A DNA stretch of 64,000 nucleotides from Plazaster borealis (lineage: Eukaryota > Echinodermata > Asteroidea > Forcipulatida > Labidiasteridae). The number at the start of each line of letters is the position of its first letter. Positions within the stretch are counted from its first letter, which is position 1. Position numbers and translations under genes: made by a program. Where the stretch lies: contig CM037461.1 of NCBI GenBank assembly GCA_021014325.1, positions 10,135,501-10,199,500 on the forward strand, written 5' to 3'. Under the pieces are notes generated by a model. It saw only the letters and a program-made list of their open reading frames with translations, did not search any database and was not told the origin of the DNA. This document shows positions 26,301 to 41,300 of the stretch, one piece after another.

Positions 26301-29300
26301 CACAATGGTGTGAGACATGGTGAGTCTATGGGGGAAAAAATCACCATTGGGATCACCATGGGGTTTTATTGACACAATGGTGTGAGACATGGTGAGTCTA
26401 TGGTGAAACAATAACCAATGGGATCACCATGGGGTTTTATTGACACAATGGTGTGAGACATGGAGAGTCTATGGGGGAAAAATCACCATTGGGATCACCA
26501 TGGGGTTTTATTGACACAATGGTGTGAGACATGGTGAGTCTATGGGGGAAAAGAATCACCATTGGGATCACCATGGGGTTTTATTGACACATTGGTGTGA
26601 AACATGGTGAGTCTATGGGGGAAAAATCACCATTGGGATCACCATGGGGTTTTATTGACACAATGGTGTGAGACATGGTGAGTCTATGGGGGAAAAATCA
26701 CCATTGGGATCACCATGGGGTTTTATTGACACAATGGTGTGAGACATGGTGAGTCTATGGGGGAAAAGAATCACCATTGGGATCACCATGGGGATTTATT
26801 GACACAATGGTGTGTGGCATGGTGAGTCTATGGGGGAAAAAAATCACCATTTGGATCGCCATGGGGTTTTAATGACACAATGGTCTGTGACATGGTGAGT
26901 CTATGGTGGAAAAATCACCATTGGGATCACCATGGGGTTTTATTGACACAATGGTGTGAGACATGGTGAGTCTATGGGGGAAAAGAACCACCATTGGGAT
27001 CACCATGGGGTTTTAGTGACACAATGGTGTGAGACATGGTGAGTCTATGGGGAAAAAATCACCATTTGGATCACCATGGGGTTTTATTGACACAATGGTG
27101 TGAGACATGGTGAGTCTATGGGGGAAAAGAATCACCATTGGGATCACCATGGGGTTTTATTGACACAATGGTGTGAAACATGGTGAGTCTATGGGGGAAA
27201 AATCACCATTGGGATCACCATGGGGTTTTATTGACACAATGGTGTGAGACATGGTGAGTCTATGGGGGAAAAATCACCATTGGGATCACCATGGGGTTTT
27301 ATTGACACAATGGTGTGAGACATGGTGAGTCTATGGGGAAAAGAATCACCATTGGGATCACCATGGGGTTTTATTGACACATTGGTGTGAGACATGGTGA
27401 GTCTATGGGGGAAAAGGATCACCATTGGGATCACCATGGGGTTTTATTGACACAATGGTGTGAAACATGGTGAGTCTATGGGGGAAAAAATCACCATTGG
27501 GATCACCATCGGGTTTTACTGACACAATGGTGTGTGGCATGGTGAGTCTATGCGGAAAATAATCACCATTGGGATCACCATGGGGTTTTATTGACACAAT
27601 GGTGTGAGACATGGTGAGTATATGGGGGAAAGAATCACCATTGGGATCACCATGGGGATTTATTGACACAATGGTGTGAGACATGGTGAGTCTATGGGGA
27701 AAAATCACCATTGGGATTACCATGGGGTTTTATTGACACAATGGTGTGAGACATGGTGAGTCTATGGGGAAAAGAATCACCATTGGGATCACCATGGGGT
27801 TTTATTGACACAATGGTGTGAAACATGATGAGTCTATGTGGGAAAATCCCCATTGGGATCACCATGGGGTTTTATTGACACAATGGTGTGAGACATGGTG
27901 AGTCTATGGGGAAAAAATCACCATTTGGATCACCATGGGGTTTTATTGACACAATGGTGTGAGACATGGTGAGTCTTACGGGGAAAAGAATCACCATTGG
28001 GATCACCATGGGGTTTTATTGACACAATGGTGTGAGACATGGTGAGTCTATGCGGGAAAAATCACCATTGGGATCACCATGGGGTTTTATTGACACAATG
28101 GTGTGAGACATGGTGAGTCTATGGGGGAAAAGAATCACCATTGGGATCACCATGGGGTTTTATTGACACAATGGTGTGAAACATGGTGAGTCTCTGGGTT
28201 AAAAACACCATTGGGATAACCATGGGTTTTATTGACACAATGGTGTGAGACATGGTGAGTCTATGGGGAAAAAGAATCACCATTGGGATCACCATGGGGT
28301 TTTATTGACACAATGGTGTGAAACATGGTGAGTCTATGGGGAAAAATCACCATTGGGATCACCATGGGGTTTTATTGACACAATGGTGTGAGACATGGTG
28401 AGTCTATGGGGGAAAAATCACCATTGGGATCACCATGGGGTTTTATTGACACAATGGTGTGAGACATGGTGAGTCTATGGGGGAAAAATCACCATTGGGA
28501 TCACCATGGGGTTTTATTGACACAATGGTGTGAGACATGGTGAGTCTATGGGGAAAAATCACCATTGGGATCACCATGGGGTTTTATTGACACAATGGTG
28601 TGAGACATGGTGAGTCTATGGGGGAAAAGAATCACCATTGGGATCACCATGGGGTTTTATTGACACAATGGTGTGAAACATGGTGAGTCTATGGGGGAAA
28701 AATCACCATTGGGATCACCATGGGGTTTTATTGACACAATGGTGTGAGACATGGTGAGTCTATGGGGGAAAAATCACCATTGGGATCACCATGGGGTTTT
28801 ATTGACACAATGGTGTGAGACATGGTGAGTCTATGGGGAAAAAATCACCATTTGGATCACCATGGGGTTTTATTGACACAATGGTGTGAGACATGGTGAG
28901 TCTTACGGGGAAAAGAATCACCATTGGGATCACCATGGGGTTTTATTGACACAATGGTGTGAAACATGGTGAGTCTATGGGGGAAAAATCACCATTGGGA
29001 TCACCATGGGGTTTTATTGACACAATGGTGTGAGACATGGTGAGTCTATGGGGAAAAAAATCACCATTGGGATCACCATGGGGTTTTATTGACACAATGG
29101 TGTGAGACATGGTGAGTCTATGGGGGAAAAGAATCACCATTGGGATCACCATGGGGTTTTATTGACACAATGGTGTGAGACATGGTGAGTCTATGGGGGA
29201 AAAATCACCATTGGGATCACCATGGGGTTTTATTGACACAATGGTGTGAAACATGGTGAGTCTATGGGGGAAAAATCACCATTGGGATCACCATGGGGTT

Positions 29301-32300
29301 TTATTGACACAATGGTGTGAGACATGGTGAGTCTATGGGGGAAAAGAATCACCATTGGGATCACCATGGGGTTTTATTGACACAATGGTGTGAGACATGG
29401 TGAGTCTATGGGGGAAAAAATCACCATTGGGATCACCATGGGGTTTTATTGACACAATGGTGTGAAACATGGTGAGTCTATGGTGGAAAAATCACCATTG
29501 GGATCACCATGGGGTTTTATTGACACAATGGTGTGAGACATGGTGAGTCTATGGGGGAAAAATCACCATTGGGATCACCATGGGGTTTATTGACACAATG
29601 GTGTGTGACATGGTGAGTCTATGTTGGAAAAATCACCATTGGGATCACCATGGGGTTTTATTAACACAATGGTGTGAGACATGGTGAGTCTATGGGGAAA
29701 GAATCACCATTGGGATCACCATGGGGTTTTATTGACACAATGGTTTGAACAATGGTGAGACTATGGGGAAAAATCACCATTGGGATCACCATGGGGTTTT
29801 ATTGACACAATGGTGTGTGGCATGGTGAGTCTATGGGGGAAAAGAATCACCATTGGGATCACCATGGGGTTTTATTGACACAATGGTGTGAAACATGGTG
29901 AGTCTATGGGGAAAAATCACCATTGGGATCACCATGGGGTTTTATTGACACAATGGTGTGAGACATGGTGAGTCTATGGGGGAAAATTCACCATTGGGAT
30001 CACCATGGGGTTTTATTGACACAATGGTGTGAGACATGGTGAGTCTATGGGGAAAAAATCACCATTTGGATCACCATGGGGTTTTATTGACACAATGGTG
30101 TGAGACATGGTGAGTCTATGGGGGAAAAGGATCACCATTGGGATCACCATGGGGTTTTATTGACACAATGGTGTGAAACATGGTGAGTCTATGGGGAAAA
30201 AATCACCATTGGGATCACCATGGGGTTTTATTGACACAATGGTGTGAGACATGGTGAGTCTATGGGGGAAAAATCACCATTGGGATCACCCTGGGGTTTT
30301 ATTGACACTATGGTGTGAGACATGGTGAGTCTATGGGGAAAATCACCATTTGGATCACCATGGGGTTTTATTGACACAATGGTGTGAGACATGGTGAGTC
30401 TTACGGGGAAAAGAATCACCATTGGGATCACCATGGGGTTTTATTGACACAATGGTGTGAAACATGGTGAGTCTATGGGGGAAAAATCACCATTGGGATC
30501 ACCATGGGGTTTTATTGACACAATGGTGTGAGACATGGTGAGTCTATGGGGTAAAAATTCACCATTGGGATCACCAGGGGGGTTTATAGACACATTGGTG
30601 TGAAACATGGTGAGTCTATGGGAAAAATCACCATTGGGATCACCATGGGGTTTTATTGACACAATGGTGTGAAACATGGTGAGTCTATGGGGGAAAAAAT
30701 CACCATTGGGATCACCATGGGGTTTTATTGACACAATGGTGTGAGACATGGTGAGTCTATGGGGGAAAAATCACCATTGGGATCACCATGGGGTTTTATT
30801 GACACAATGGTGTGAGACATGGTGAGTCTATGGGGGAAAAATCACCATTGGGATCACCATGGGGTTTTATTGACACAATGGTGTGAGACATGGTGAGTCT
30901 ATGGGGAAAAAATCACCATTTGGATCACCATGGGGTTTTATTGACACATTGGTGTGAAACATGGTGAGTCTTTGGGTTAAAAAATCACCATTGTGTTCAC
31001 CATGGGGTTTTATTGAAACTATTGTTTTAGACATGGTGAGTCTATGGGGCTAAAAATCCACATTGGGATCAACATGGGGTTTTATTGACACAATTGTGTG
31101 AGACATGGTGAGTCTATGGGGAAAAAATCACCATTGGGATCACCATGGGGTTTTATTGACACAATGGTGTGAGACATGGTGAGTCTATGGGGGAAAAGAA
31201 TCACCATTGGGATCACCATGGGGTTTTATTGACACAATGGTGTGAAACATGGTGAGTCTATGGGGGAAAAATCACCATTGGGATCACCATGGGGTTTTAT
31301 TGACACAATGGTGTGTGGCATGGTGAGTCTATGGGGGAAAAGAATCACCATTGGGATCACCATGGGGTTTTATTGACACAATGGTGTGAAACATGGTGAG
31401 TCTATGGGGGAAAAAATCACCATTGGGATCACCATGGGGTTTTATTGACACAATGGTGTGAAACATGGTGAGTCTATGGTGGAAAAATCACCATTGGGAT
31501 CACCATGGGGTTTTATTGACACAATGGTGTGAGACATGGTGAGTCTATGGGGGAAAAAATCACCATTGGGATCACCATGGGGTTTTATTGACACAATGGT
31601 GTGAGACATGGTGAGTCTATGGGGAAAACAATCACCATTGGGATCACCATGGGGTTTTCTTGACACAATGGTGTGAGACATGGTGAGTCTATGGGGGAAA
31701 GAATCACCATTGGGATCACCATGGGGTTTTATTGACACAATGGTGTGACACATGGTGAGTCTATGGGGTAAAAATCACCATTGGGATCACCATGGGGTTT
31801 TATTGACACAATGGTGTGAGACATGGTGAGTCTATGGGGGAAAAATCACCATTGGGATCACCATGGGGTTTATTGACACAATGGTGTGAAACATGGTGAG
31901 TCTATGGGGAAAAATCACCATTGGGATCACCATGGGGTTTTATTGACACAATGGTGTGAGACATGGTGAGTCTCTGGGGGAAAAACCACCTTTGGGATCA
32001 CCATGGGTTTTTATTGACACTATGGTGTGTGTACTGGTGAGTCTATGGGGTAAAAATCACCATTGGGATCACCATGGGGTTTTATTGACACAATGGTGTG
32101 AGACATGGTGAGTCTATGGGGGAAAATTCACCATTGGGATCACCATGGGGTTTTATTGACACAATGGTGTGAGACATGGTGAGTCTATGGGGAAAAAATC
32201 ACCATTTGGATCACCATGGGGTTTTATTGACACAATGGTGTGAGACATGGTGAGTCTTACGGGGAAAAGAATCACCATTGGGATCACCATGGGGTTTTAT

Positions 32301-35300
32301 TGACACAATGGTGTGAAACATGGTGAGTCTATGGGGGAAAAATCACCATTGGGATCATCATGGGGTGTTATTGACACAATGGTGTGAGACATGGTGAGTC
32401 TATGGGGGAAAAATCACCATTGGGATTACCATGGGGTTTTATTGACACAATGGTGTGAGACATGGTGAAACTATGGGGAAAAGAATCACCATTGGGATCA
32501 CCATTGGGTTTTATTGACACATTGGTGTGAGACATGGTGAGTCTATGGGGGAAAAGGATCACCATTGGGATCACCATGGGGTTTTATTGACACAATGGTG
32601 TGAAACATGGTGAGTCTATGGGGAAAACAATCACCATTGGGATCACCATGGGGTTTTATTGACACAATGGTGTGAGACATGGTGAGTCTATGGGGGAAAG
32701 AATCACCATTGGGATCACCATGGGGATTTATTGACACAATGGTGTGTGGCATGGTGAGTCTATGGGGGAAAAGAATCACCATTGGGATCACCATGGGGTT
32801 TTATTGACACAATGGTGTGAAACATGGTAAGTCTATGGGGAAAAATCACCATTGGGATCACCATGGGGTTTTATTGACACAATGGTGTGAGACATGGTGA
32901 GTCTATGGGGGAAAAATCACCATTGGGATCACCATGGGGTTTTATTGACACAATGGTGTGAGACATGGTGAGTCTATGGTGGAAAAATCACCATTGGGAT
33001 CACGATGTTTTTTTTTATTGACACAATGGTGTGAGACATGGTGAGTCTATGGGGGAAAATTCACCATTGGGATCACCATGGGGTTTTATTGACACAATGG
33101 TGTGAGACATGGTGAGTCTATGGGGAAAAAATCACCATTTGGATCACCATGGGGTTTTATTGACACAATGGTGTGAGACATGGTGAGTCTATGGGGGAAA
33201 AAATCACCATTGGGATCACCATGGGGTTTTATTGACACAATGGTGTGAAACTTGGTGAGTCTTTGGGGAAAAATCACCATTGGGATCACCATGGGGTTTT
33301 ATTGACACAATGGTGTGAGACATGGTGAGTCTATGGGGGAAAAGAATCACCATTGGGATCACCATGGGGTTTTATTGACACAATGGTGTGAAACATGGTG
33401 AGTCTATGGGGAAAAATCACCATTGGGATCACCATGGGGTTTTATTGACACAATGGTGTGAAACATGGTGAGTCTATGGGAACAATCACCATTGGGATCA
33501 CCATGGGGTTTGATTGACACACTGGTGTGAGACATGGTGAGTCTTTGGGGTAAAATTCACCATTGGGATCACCATGGGGTTTTATTGACACAATGGTGTG
33601 AGACACGGTGAGTCTATGGGGAAAAAATCACCATTTGGATCACCATGGGGTTTTATTGACACAATGGTGTGAGACATGGTGAGTCTATGGGGGAAAAGAA
33701 TCACCATTGGGATCACCATGGGGTTTTATTGACACAATGGTGTGAAACATGGTGAGTCTATGGGGAAAAATCACCATTGGGATCACCATGGGGTTTTATT
33801 GACACAATGGTGTGAGACATGGTGAGTCTATGGGGGAAAAAATCACCATTGGGATCACCATGGGGTTTTATTGACACAATGGTGTGAGACATGGTGAGTC
33901 TTACGGGGAAAAGAATCACCATTGGGATCACCATGGGGTTTTATTGACACATTGGTGTGAAACATGGTGAGTCTATGGGGGAAAAATCACCATTGGGATC
34001 ACCATGGGGTTTTATTGACACAATGGTGTGAGACATGGTGAGTCTATGGGGAAAAAATCACCATTTGGATCACCATGGGGTTTTATTGACACAATGGTGT
34101 GAGACATGGTGAGTCTTACGGGGAAAAGAATCACCATTGGGATCACCATGGGGTTTTATTGACACAATGGTGTGAAACATGGTGAGTCTATGGGGAAAAA
34201 TCACCATTGGGATCACCATGGGGTTTTATTGACACAATGGTGTGAGACATGGTGAGTCTATGGGGGAAAAGAATAACCACTGGGATCACCATGGGGTTTT
34301 ATTGACACAATGGCGTGAAACATGGTGAGTCTATGGGGGAAAAAATCACCATTGGGATCACCATCGGGTTTTACTGACACAATGGTGTGTGGCATGGTGA
34401 GTCTATGGGGAAAACAATCACCATTGGGATCACCATGGGGTTTTATTGACACAATGGTGTGAGACATGGTGAGTCTATGGGGGAAAGAATCACCATTGGG
34501 ATCACCATGGGGATTTATTGACACAATGGTGTGTGGCATGGTGAGTCTATGGGGGAAAAAAATCACCATTGGGATCACCATGGGGTTTTAATGACACAAT
34601 GGTGTGTGCCTTGGTGAGTCTATGGGGGAAAAATCACCATTGGGATCACCATGGGGTTTTATTGACACAATGGTGTGAAACATGGTGAGTCTATGGGGGA
34701 AAAAATCACCATTGGGATCACCATGGGGTTTTATTGACACAATGGTGTGAAACATGGTGAGTCTATGGGGGAAAAAATCACCATTGGGATCACCATGGGG
34801 TTTTATTGACACAATGGTGTGAGACATGGTGAGTCTATGGGGGAAAAAATCACCATTGGGATCACCATGGGGTTTTATTGACACAATGGTGTGTGACATG
34901 GTGAGTCTATGGTCGAAAAAATCACCATTGGGATCACCATGGTTTTTTTTATTGACACAATGGTGTGAGACATGGTGAGTCTATGCGGGAAAAAGCACCA
35001 TTGGGATCACCATGGGGTTTTATTGACACAATGGTGTGAGACATGGTGAGTCTATGGGGGAAAAGAATAACCATTGGGATCACCATGGGGTTTTATTGAC
35101 ACATTGGTGTGAGACATGGTGAGTCTATGGGGGAAAAGAATCACCATTGGGATCACCATGGGGTTTTATTGACACAATGGTGTGAAACATGGTGAGTCTA
35201 TGGGGGAAAAATCACCATTGGGATCACCATGGGGTTTTATTGACACAATGGTGTGAAACATGGTGAGTCTATGGGGGAAAAAATCACCATTGGGATCACC

Positions 35301-38300
35301 ATGGGGTTTTATTGACACAATGGTGTGAGACATGGTGAGTCTATGGGGGAAAAAATTACCATTGGGATCACCATGGGGTTTTATTGACACAATGGTGTGT
35401 GGCAAGGTGAGTCTATGGGGGAAAAGAATCACCATTGGGATCACCATGGGGTTTTATTGACACAATGGTTTGAAACATGGTGAGTCTATGGGGGAAAAAA
35501 TCACCCTTGGGAGCACCATGGGGTTTTATTGACACAATGGTGTGAGACATGGTGAGTCTATGGGGAAAAAAAATCACCATTGGGATTACCATGGGGTTTT
35601 ATTGACACAATGGTGTGAGACATGGTGAGTCTATGGGGGAAAAGAATCACCATTGGGATCACCATGGGGTTTTATTGACACAATGGTTTGAAACATGATG
35701 AGTCTATGGGGGGAAAATCACCATTGGGATCACCATGGGGTTTTACTGACACAATCAATGGTGTGTGGCATGGTGAGTCTATGGGGGAAAATCACCATTG
35801 GGATCACCATGGGGTTTTATTGACACAATGGTGTGAGACATGGTGAGTCTATGGGGGAAAAGAATCACCATTGGGATCACCATGGGGTTTTATTGACACA
35901 ATGGTGTGAAACATGGTAAGTCTATGGGGGAAAAATCACCATTGGGATCACCATGGGGTTTTACTGACACAATGGTGTGTGGCATGGTGGGTCTATGGGG
36001 GAAAAGAATCACCATTGGGATCACCATGGGGTTTTATTGACACAATGGTGTGAAACATGGTGAGTCTATGGGGGAAAAAATCACCATTGGGATCACCATG
36101 GGGTTTTATTGACACAATGGTGTGAAACATGGTAAGTCTATGGGGGAAAAATCACCATTGGGATCACCATGGGGTTTTACTGACACAATGGTGTGAGACA
36201 TGGTGAGTCTATGGGGGAAAAGAATCACCATTGGGATCACCATGGGGTTTTATTGACACAATGGTGTGAAACATGGTGAGTCTATGGGGGAAAAATCACC
36301 ATTGGGATCACCATGGGGTTTTATTGACACAATGGTGTGAGACATGGTGAGTCTATGGGGGAAAAGAATCACCATTGGGATCACCATGGGGTTTTATTGA
36401 CACAATGGTGTGAAACATGGTGAGTCTATGGGGGAAAAATCACCATTGGGATCACCATGGGGTTTTATTGACACAATGGTGTGAGACATGGTGAGTCTAT
36501 GGGGGAAAATTCACCATTGGGATCACCATGGGGTTTTATTGACACAATGGTGTGAGACATGGTGAGTCTATGGGGAAAAATCACCATTTGGATCACCATG
36601 GGGTTTTATTGACACAATGGTGTGAGACATGGTGAGTCTTACGGGGAAAAGAATCACCATTGGGATCACCATGGGGTTTTATTGACACATTGGTGTGAAA
36701 CATGGTGAGTCTATGTGGAAAAATCACCATTGGGATCACCATGGGGTTTTATTGACACAATGGTGTGATACATGGTGAGTCTATGGGGGAAAATTCACCA
36801 TTGGGATCACCATGGGGTTTTATTGACACAATGGTGTGAGACATGGTGAGTCTATGGGGAAAAAATCACCATTTGGATCACCATGGGGTTTTATTGACAC
36901 AATGGTTTGAGACATTGGTCCTCTTTTGGGGAAAAATCACGATTGGGATCACCATGGGGTTTTATTGACACAATGGTGTGAGACATGGTGAGTCTATGGG
37001 GGAAAAAATCACCATTGGGATCATCATGGGGTTTTATTGACACAATGGTGTGAGACATGGTGAGTCTATGGGGAAAAATCACCATTGGGATTACCATGGG
37101 GTTTTATTGACACAATGGTGTGAGACATGGTGAGTCTATGGGGAAAATAATCACCATTGGGATCACCATGGGGTTTTATTGACACAATGGTGTGTGACAT
37201 TGTGAGTCTATGGGGGAAAAAATCACCATTGGGATCACCATGGGGTTTTATTGACACAATGGTGTGAGACATGGTGAGTCTATCGGGAAAAAATCACCAT
37301 TGGGATCACCATGGGGTTTTATTGACACAATGGTGTGAAACATGGTGAGTCTATGGGGGAAAAAAGCACCATTGGGAACACCATGGGGTTTTATAGACAC
37401 AATGGTGAGTGGCATGGAGAGTCTATCGGGGGAAAACTCACCATTGGGATCACCATGGGGTTTTACTGAAATGGTGTGAGACATGGTGAGTCTATGGGGG
37501 AAAAACCACCATTGGGATCACCATGGGGTTTTATTGACACAATGGTGTGAGACATGGTGAGTCTATGGGGGAAAAATCACCATTGGGATCACCATGGGGT
37601 TTTATTGACACAATGGTGTGAGACATGGTGAGTCTATGGGGGAAAAGAATCACCATTGGGATCACCATGGGGTTTTATTGACACATTGGTGTGAAACATG
37701 GTGAGTCTATGGGGAAAAATCACCATTGGGATCACCATGGGGTTTTATTGACACAATGGTGTGAGACATGGTGAGTCTATGGGGAAAAATCACCATTGGG
37801 ATCACCATGGGGTTTTATTGACACAATGGTGTGAGACATGGTGAGTCTATGGGGAAAAATCACCATTGGGATCACCATGGGGTTTTATTGACACAATGGT
37901 GTGAAACATGGTGAGTCTATGGGGAAAATTCACCATTGGGATCACCATGGGGTTTTATTGACACAATGGTGTGAGACATGGTGAGTCTATGGGGAAAAAA
38001 TCACCATTGGGATCACCATGGGGTTTTATTGACACAATGGTGTGAGACATGGTGAGTCTATGGGGGAAAAATCACCATTGGGATCACCATGGGGTTTTAT
38101 TGACACAATGGTGTGAAACATGGTGAGTCTATGGGGAAAAAATCACCATTGGGATCACCATGGGGTTTTATTGACACAAATGTGTTAGACAATGTGAGTC
38201 TATGGGGAAAAAATCACCATTGGGATCACCATGGGGTTTTATTGACACAATGGTGTGAGACATGGTGAGTCTATGGGGGAAAAATCACCATTGGGATCAC

Positions 38301-41300
38301 CATGGGGTTTTATTGACACAATGGTGTGAGACATGGTGAGTCTATGGGGGAAAATTCACCATTGGGATCACCATGGGGTTTTATTGACACAATGGTGTGA
38401 GACATGGTGAGTCTATGGGGAAAAAATCACCATTTGGATCACCATGGGGTTTTATTGACACAATGGTGTGAGACATGGTGAGTCTTACGGGGAAAAGAAT
38501 CACCATTGGGATCACCATGGGGTTTTATTGACACATTGGTGTGAAACATGGTGAGTCTATGGGGGAAAAAATCACCATTGGGATCATCATGTGGTTTTAT
38601 TGACACAATGGTGTGAGACATGGTGAGTCTATGGGGGAAAAAAATCACCATTGGGATTACCATGGGGTTTTATTGACACAATGGTGTGAGACATGGTGAG
38701 TCTATGGGGGAAAAAATCACCATTGGGATCACCATGGGGTTTTATTGACACAATTGTGTGAGACATGGTGAGTCTATGGGGGAAAAAATCACCATTGGGA
38801 TCACCATGGGGTTTTATTGACACAATGGTGTGAAACATGGTGAGTCTATGGGGGAAAAATCACCATTGGGATCACCATGGGGTTTTATTGACACAATGGT
38901 GTGAGACATGGTGAGTCTATGGGGGAAAAATCACCATTGGGATCACCATGGGGTTTTATTGACACAATGGTGTGAGACACGGTGAGTCTATGGGGAAAAG
39001 AATCACCATTGGGATCACCATGGGGTTTTATTGACACAATGGTGTGAAACATGGTGAGTCTATGGGGGAAAAGAATCACCATTGGGATCACCATGGGGTT
39101 TTATTGACACAATGGTGTGAAACATGGTGAGTCTATGGGGAAAAAATCACCATTGGGATCACCATGGGGTTTTATTGACACAATGGTGTGAGACATGGTG
39201 AGTCTATGGGGGAAAAAATCACCATTGGGATCACCATGGGGTTTTATTGACACAATGGTGTGAGACATGGTGAGTCTATGGGGGAAAAATCACCATTGGG
39301 ATCACCATGGGGTTTTATTGACACAATGGTGTGAGACATGGTGAGTCTATGGGGGAAAAAATCACCATTGGGATCACCATGGGGTTTTATTGACACAATG
39401 GTGTGAGACATGGTGAGTCTATGGGGGAAAAATCACCATTGGGATCACCATGGGGTTTTATTGACACAATGGTGTGAGACATGGTGAGTCTATGGGGGAA
39501 AAATCACCATTGGGATCACCATGGGGTTTTATTGACACAATGGTGTGAGACATGGTGAGTCTATGGGGAAAAAATCACCATTTGGATCACCATGGGGTTT
39601 TATTGACACAATGGTGTGAGACATGGTGAGTCTATGGGGAAAAAATCACCATTGGGATCACCATGGGGTTTTATTGACACAATGGTGTGAGACATGGTGA
39701 GTCTATGGGGGAAAAAATCACCATTGGGATCACCATGGGGTTTTATTGACACAATGGTGTGAGACATGGTGAGTCTATGGGGGAAAAAATCACCATTGGG
39801 ATCACCATGGGGTTTTATTGACACAATGGTGTGTGACATGGTGAGTCTATGGGGTAAAAAATCACCATTGGGATCACCATGGGGTTTTATTGACACAATG
39901 GTGTGAGACATGGTGAGTCTATGGGGGAAAAATCACCATTGGGATCACCATGGGGTTTTATTGACACAATGGTGTGTGGCATGGTGAGTCTATGGGGGAA
40001 AAGAATCACCATTGGGATCACCATGGGGTTTTATTGACACAATGGTGTGAAACAAAGTGAGTCTATGGGGGAAAAAATCACCATTGGGATCACCATGGGG
40101 TTTTATTGACACAATGGTGTGAAACATGGTGAGTCTATGGGGGAAAAAATCACCATTGGGATCACCATGGGGTTTTATTGACACAATGGTGTGAGACATG
40201 GTGAGTCTATGGGGGAAAAATCACCATTGGGATCACCATGGGGTTTTATTGACACAATGGTGTGAAACATGGTGAGTCTATGGGGGAAAAATCACCATTG
40301 GGATCACCATGGGGTTTTATTGACACAATGGTGTGAGACATGGTGAATCTATGGGGAAAAATCACCATTGGGATCACCATGGGGTTTTATTGACACAATG
40401 GTGTGAGACATGGTGAGTCTATGGGGGAAAAATCACCATTGGGATCACCATGGGGTTTTATTGACACAATGGTGTGAGACATGGTGAGTCAATGGGGAAA
40501 AATCACCAGAGGGATCACCATGGGGTTTTATTGACACAATGGTGTGAGACATGGTGAGTCTATGGGGGAAAAATCACCATTGGGATCACCATGGGGTTTT
40601 ATTGACACAATGGTGTGAGACATGGTGAGTCTATAGGGAAAAAAATCACCATTTGGATCACCATGGGGTTTTATTGACACAATGGTGTGAGACATGGTGA
40701 GTCTTACGGGGAAAAGAATCACCATTGGGATCACCATGGGGTTTTATTGACACATTGGTGTGAAACATGGTGAGTCTATGGGGCAAAAATCACCATTGGG
40801 ATCACCATGGGGTTTTATTGACACAATGGTGTGAGACATGGTGAGTCTATGGGGGAAAAACACCATTGGGATCAACATGGGGTTTTATTGACACAATGGT
40901 GTGAGACATGGTGAGTCTATGGGGTAAAAATCACCATTTGGATCACCATGGGGTTTTATTGACACAATGGTGTGAGACATGGTGAGTCTATTGGAAAAAT
41001 CACCAATGGGATCACCATGGGGTTTTATTGACACAATGGTGTGAGACATGGTGAGTCTATGGGGAAAAAATCACCATTTGGATCACCATGGGGTTTTCTT
41101 GACACAATGGTGTGAGACATGGTGAGTCTATGGGGGAAAGAATCACCATTGGGATCACCATGGGGATTTATTGACACAATGGTGTGTGGCATGGTGAGTC
41201 TATGGGGGAAAAAAATCACCATTTGGATCGCCATGGGGTTTTAATGACACAATGGTCTGTGACATGGTGAGTCTATGGTGGAAAAATCACCATTGGGATC

